Source: Acanthamoeba lenticulata
Lineage: Eukaryota; Discosea; Longamoebia; Acanthamoebidae
Direction: 5' to 3'
Length of the DNA: 10,451 bases
NCBI GenBank assembly: GCA_002179805.1
Contig: NAVB01002219.1
Coordinates: 1 to 10,451, forward strand
The translations under genes were made by a program, and so were the position numbers. The notes beneath the pieces are model-generated. The model saw nothing but the letters and a program-made list of their open reading frames with translations. It had not been told where the DNA came from and did not search any database. This document shows positions 7,749 through 10,451 of this stretch, one piece after another (the first letter of the stretch is position 1; every line of letters starts with the position of its first letter).

Positions 7749-7910
7749 ATGCACATTCACGGATACTTGCAGCACTCCACCATCAGCAGATGTCATCTGT
7801 TGCAGCCATTTAACTGCAGCAGCCACCATCACTTCATCATTCTTCCTTTGCCCCTCTCGTCTCCTACACGCGCCCGCCCACAAGCACCGAGTGGATATCG
7901 CGATGAGTGA
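7749..7910 (+). other. upstream ORF overlapping the kinase start codon (53 codons)
   Basis: An ATG at 7749 opens a 53-codon frame whose TGA (7908-7910) lies just inside the histidine kinase coding sequence, overlapping its ATG (7903) by 8 nt in another frame. A second tiny ORF, ATG 7790 to TAA 7813, sits inside it. If the mRNA starts upstream of 7749, these would reduce or regulate initiation at 7903. The peptide has no recognisable features and is unlikely to be a conserved protein. Confidence 0.3.
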
Positions 7911-10086
7911 ATACTCATCCGCTCAATCCCAACTCCAGCGACCAAGCGTCATGTCGAGCATGTTGTCTTTGGTGATGCCTCGAGGCTACATCAACTCCCA
8001 CAGCAGCGAAGACGTCCACAAGTTCTTCATGACGCAGTGCCTTGCCATCGTCTTGCCTGTTTCCCAACTGGCCATCTTCGCCCTCACGGACGAGTTGCCT
8101 CCACTCGTCTGGTGGTTGCTGGTTCTTCTCCTGGGCTTCATGCTTCGCTACAAGCACAACATCACTGTGGCCTCGCTCTTGCTCGCCTTGTTCATCGACT
8201 TGTGCGCTATTGTTCTCTGCGTCCGCCATGGCGTCGTGCCCGAGCTCTACGTCTGGTTGGGTTGGTACGCAGCCTCTCCACATGGACAGCGCTTCTTCGC
8301 GGATGACTGATGTCACGTCCCACCCCAAGGGTGCCCAAGATCCTGTCGTTCCCCTTCGGCGGCATTGGCGGCATTGTTGGCGTTGCAGCCATCCTGGCCC
8401 AGGCCGCGGTCTTGCACATACTCGGGTACACGAGCTCTGTGGGCGACGTGGACCACATGGTGGGCGTCATCACCATCAACGCCTTTCTGCTGTGCTTGGG
8501 CATCAGCGCGTCAGCCAATGAGTTTTGCCGTGAAGACATTCTGCACCGGCTGCAGGTTCGCGTACCTCCATCCTTGGTCATCTTGTCTTTCAGCTCATGT
8601 TCATCATACAGACGACGCTGGACGAAATGAAGCGCATGAACGGTGACCTGCAAGAGGCAGCAGAGGCCAAGAATCTGTTCTTTGCCTTGACTTCTCACGG
8701 TACGCCACCACATCTGGCTGGCAAGCAAGACAACGATGCTGACGCACAATGGCCACAAACTAGAGTTGCGGACGCCGCTGCACGGAATGCTGGCCCTGGC
8801 CGACTCGATGCTCGACCAGTGCTTGCCCGCGCGCCTGTCTAGCGGACCTCTCCAGTCCCTGCGCACCATCTCCGACTGCGGAAAGCACCTGCTGGCGCTG
8901 CTCAACAACATCCTCGACCTGGAAAAGGTTGACGCGGGCAGCTTCACGCTGGAGGCCGTCCCGTTCTCCGTCGTCGATGAGGTCCATCAAGTGTGCGCCA
9001 CTTTTGCGGCCATGCTTGAGAACAAGGCCATTAGGTTGGAGCAGCTGTTCCAGCCGACGTTCGACCAGAGTCTGCGCCTGGGCGACCCGCTGCGCTTCAG
9101 GCAGGTCCTTACGAACTTGCTCTCCAACGCCATCAAGTTCTCCCCTCACGGGGGCACGATCCGCCTTGTGGTTCAAGTCGACGAGCACGACGCCTTGCGT
9201 GTCGAGGTGGCCGACTCGGGCATTGGCATCTCGCCCGCAACGCAGGCGACGCTCTTCCGCGACTACGTGCAAGCGGACGCGTCGATCGGCCGCAAGTTTG
9301 GCGGCACGGGCTTGGGCCTGGCCATATCGAAGCGCTTTGTCAACGCCATGGGCGGCCAGATTGGCTGCCGGTCGACTGAGGGCTCGGGCGCCACGTTCTG
9401 GTTCGTCGTGCCGCCGCCTCGAGTGCCCGATACAAACGCCGACGATGACGGTGGCTTGGACGCCGAAGTGGACAACACCCATGAAGAACCAGATCGAACC
9501 ATTGGAGTGCCGGAAATCGACAGCACGAAGGGGATCCTGCAAGGCAAGCGAGTGCTGGTGGTTGATGATAACGCGGTCAACAGGAAGGTGTGCCTCGCCA
9601 TGCTCCGGCCCTTGGGAGCTGAGACCGTGGTGGCCACCAACGGCCACGAGGCGCTCGCCATGATCCTTGGCCAAGGAGAAAACCTCGACGCAGACTGTCC
9701 GGCCATCGACGTCGTGCTGATGGATTTCCTCATGCCCGGCCTCGGTAAGTGTGTCACAAACAGCCAGACGTTGTATGTGTGGCTTCTTACTGATGAGTCC
9801 CTCTCGTTCTCCTCCAGATGGAATGGAAACAACGAAGTGCATCCGAGAGCGCGAGGAAGCTGCCGGAGGCCAACGTCATGTTCCCATCATTGGACTCTCG
9901 GCAATGTCCTTGTCCCCAGAAACGGCGCTGTCTGCACGCAAGGCGGGTATGGACGACTGGATCACCAAGCCCTTCAACCGCGGCCAGCTCGCGTCCACAC
10001 TAGGTCACTGGCTGGCGTTGCCATGCCTAGACCCATTGCCCACCAGGCCGTCTCCAATAACGAGACAGCGAACAAAGACCCTGTAA
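7903..10086 (+). CDS. membrane-bound hybrid histidine kinase with receiver domain (5 exons)
   Basis: Proposed exons are 7903-8264, 8330-8555, 8594-8699, 8764-9744 and 9818-10086. They join in frame to 647 aa. Five hydrophobic segments (about residues 41-62, 66-82, 87-108, 124-152 and 163-182) form the input region; no PAS, GAF or extracellular domain is visible. A charged helix (about 197-225) leads to the H box SHELRTPLHG with phospho-acceptor His231. The ATPase domain has the N box NLLSNAIKF (Asn353), G1 DSGIGIS (382-388) and G2 GGTGLGLA (411-418). The receiver has Asp499/Asp500, phospho-acceptor Asp552 (LMDFLMPGLDG), Ser586 in the Thr/Ser position, and Lys609 (ITKPF). All catalytic residues are present, so it should autophosphorylate and pass phosphate internally, then via an HPt protein. 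Intron 3 splits the Glu codon right after His231, which strongly supports the model. Intron 2 is only 38 nt. Confidence 0.88.
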
Positions 10087-10123
10087 TTGAAATGAAAATT
10101 ATTTTACGCATTTTCGTTTCAAT
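10086..10123 (+). repeat. 14-bp inverted repeat at the kinase stop codon
   Basis: ATTGAAATGAAAAT (10086-10099) and ATTTTCGTTTCAAT (10110-10123) pair over 14 positions, 13 of them Watson-Crick and one a G-U, around a 10-nt loop. The first base is the last A of the TAA stop. The hairpin lies between two convergent genes and could mark the kinase 3' end. No canonical AATAAA exists on the plus strand here. Its role is inferred. Confidence 0.55.
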
Positions 10124-10138
10124 TTATTTTTTTTTATT
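10123..10138 (-). promoter_or_regulatory. two AATAAA signals for the right-edge minus-strand gene
   Basis: TTTATT at 10123-10128 and 10133-10138 read AATAAA on the minus strand. The nearer one is 20 nt past the stop at 10158. The position and duplication fit a polyadenylation signal for the partial gene at the right edge. Confidence 0.55.
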
Positions 10139-10157
10139 GTCTGCCGGGCACACAAGG

Positions 10158-10451
10158 TCAGGAATCAGCTTTGAGAGCGCAGAGGAGGAGGCCATTCAGT
10201 TTCCAGTGGGGCCGTGCAGAGGGCTGCTTCGAAAGCCAATTCAGCGTCTGCATCACCTTGTCCTGCCGATCAAGCACCTCCTCTGTCGTGTGGGGGGGGG
10301 GGACATCATCAAGGGAAGGAGTGAGAGATCGTTTGTGGGCGTGTGAAGGGGAAGGAGGAGGAGGAGGACCGGCAGTCTCCTTGCTCTGGCGCACGGCGAA
10401 GGTCGTCACAGCAAAGATGACTGGTCCGGCGTAGTAGGGGCACATGTGGTG
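10158..10451 (-). CDS. unidentified protein, C-terminal part (runs off the right edge)
   Basis: The minus-strand frame is open from the window edge (His-His-Met...) to TGA at 10160-10158. I do not recognise the family. It shows a hydrophobic stretch, YYAGPVIFAVTTFAV, that could be a membrane segment. Then comes AVRQSKETA, a Pro-rich stretch, and a helix-like EEVLDRQDKVMQTLNWLSKQ. The Pro-rich part may be an 87-nt intron (10369-10283, donor GTCCTC, acceptor ACAG). Its removal keeps the frame and would make a continuous charged helix, TAE-EVLDRQDKVM. Because 87 is a multiple of three with no stop, both readings are open. Two AATAAA signals lie just downstream, supporting a real 3' end. The Met at 10445 is probably internal, since the frame stays open upstream. 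Confidence 0.5.
   Translation of the reverse strand, partial: HHMCPYYAGPVIFAVTTFAVRQSKETAGPPPPPSPSHAHKRSLTPSLDDVPPPHTTEEVLDRQDKVMQTLNWLSKQPSARPHWKLNGLLLCALKADS

Larger units (their letters stand above)
7273..7902. other. 630-nt divergent intergenic region with hairpins and upstream ORFs
   Basis: This gap lies between the start of the F-box/repeat gene (-) and the histidine kinase (+), so it must hold both promoters. Minus-strand codons upstream of 7272 stay open to 7383 without an ATG and are probably 5' leader. Plus-strand codons in the kinase frame stay open back to 7714, also without an ATG. Three bulged inverted repeats (7473-7684) and two short ORFs (7749-7910 and 7790-7813) are listed separately. 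I see no further protein gene or known RNA gene here. Confidence 0.6.

Noticed and set aside
8760..9842. A long minus-strand frame of about 360 codons opposite the histidine kinase
   Set aside because: It has no recognisable motif and mirrors the GC-rich third positions of the kinase exon, which carries all the catalytic motifs.

Overview
The window is a gene-dense, GC-rich nuclear segment of a unicellular eukaryote. The best fit is an amoebozoan of the Acanthamoeba type. The reasons are protein-coding genes interrupted by many very short GT-AG introns (38-100 nt by my reconstruction), a pol III tRNA gene with a T4 terminator, AT-rich 3' ends carrying AATAAA-type signals, a membrane hybrid histidine kinase, a DH-PH RhoGEF, and a short repeat family (motif CPW...AA.GGHL.VLQWA) that is abundant in Acanthamoeba and its giant viruses. 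The assignment rests on these hallmarks, not on a database search.

Layout, left to right: the 3' end of a 20S proteasome beta1 subunit gene (+, 1-352); a single-exon START-domain protein (-, 548-1174); a 128-nt head-to-head promoter region; an 8-exon TPR + SET/MYND protein resembling SMYD5 (+, 1303-3536); an AT-rich convergent 3' region; a 7-exon DH-PH RhoGEF (-, 3635-5980); tRNA-Gly(GCC) (-, 6159-6229); a frameshifted F-box-like/ankyrin-like repeat gene (-, 6384-7272); a 630-nt gap with three bulged hairpins and two upstream ORFs; a 5-exon membrane hybrid histidine kinase (+, 7903-10086); a hairpin on its stop codon; and the 3' end of an unidentified gene (-, 10158-10451).

I rebuilt the exon structures by matching splice phases to protein-family continuity. 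All three large models close in frame: 588 aa (SET/MYND), 620 aa (RhoGEF) and 647 aa (histidine kinase). The genes do not form one pathway. They look like independent housekeeping (proteasome, tRNA), chromatin or protein methylation, lipid-binding and signalling (Rho GTPase, phosphorelay) genes.

I see no convincing undescribed multi-gene system. The items most worth a second look are the hairpin cluster at 7473-7684, the decaying 81-nt repeat gene with a measurable indel pattern, the histidine kinase that has a membrane-only input region, and the TPR-SMYD5-like fusion.
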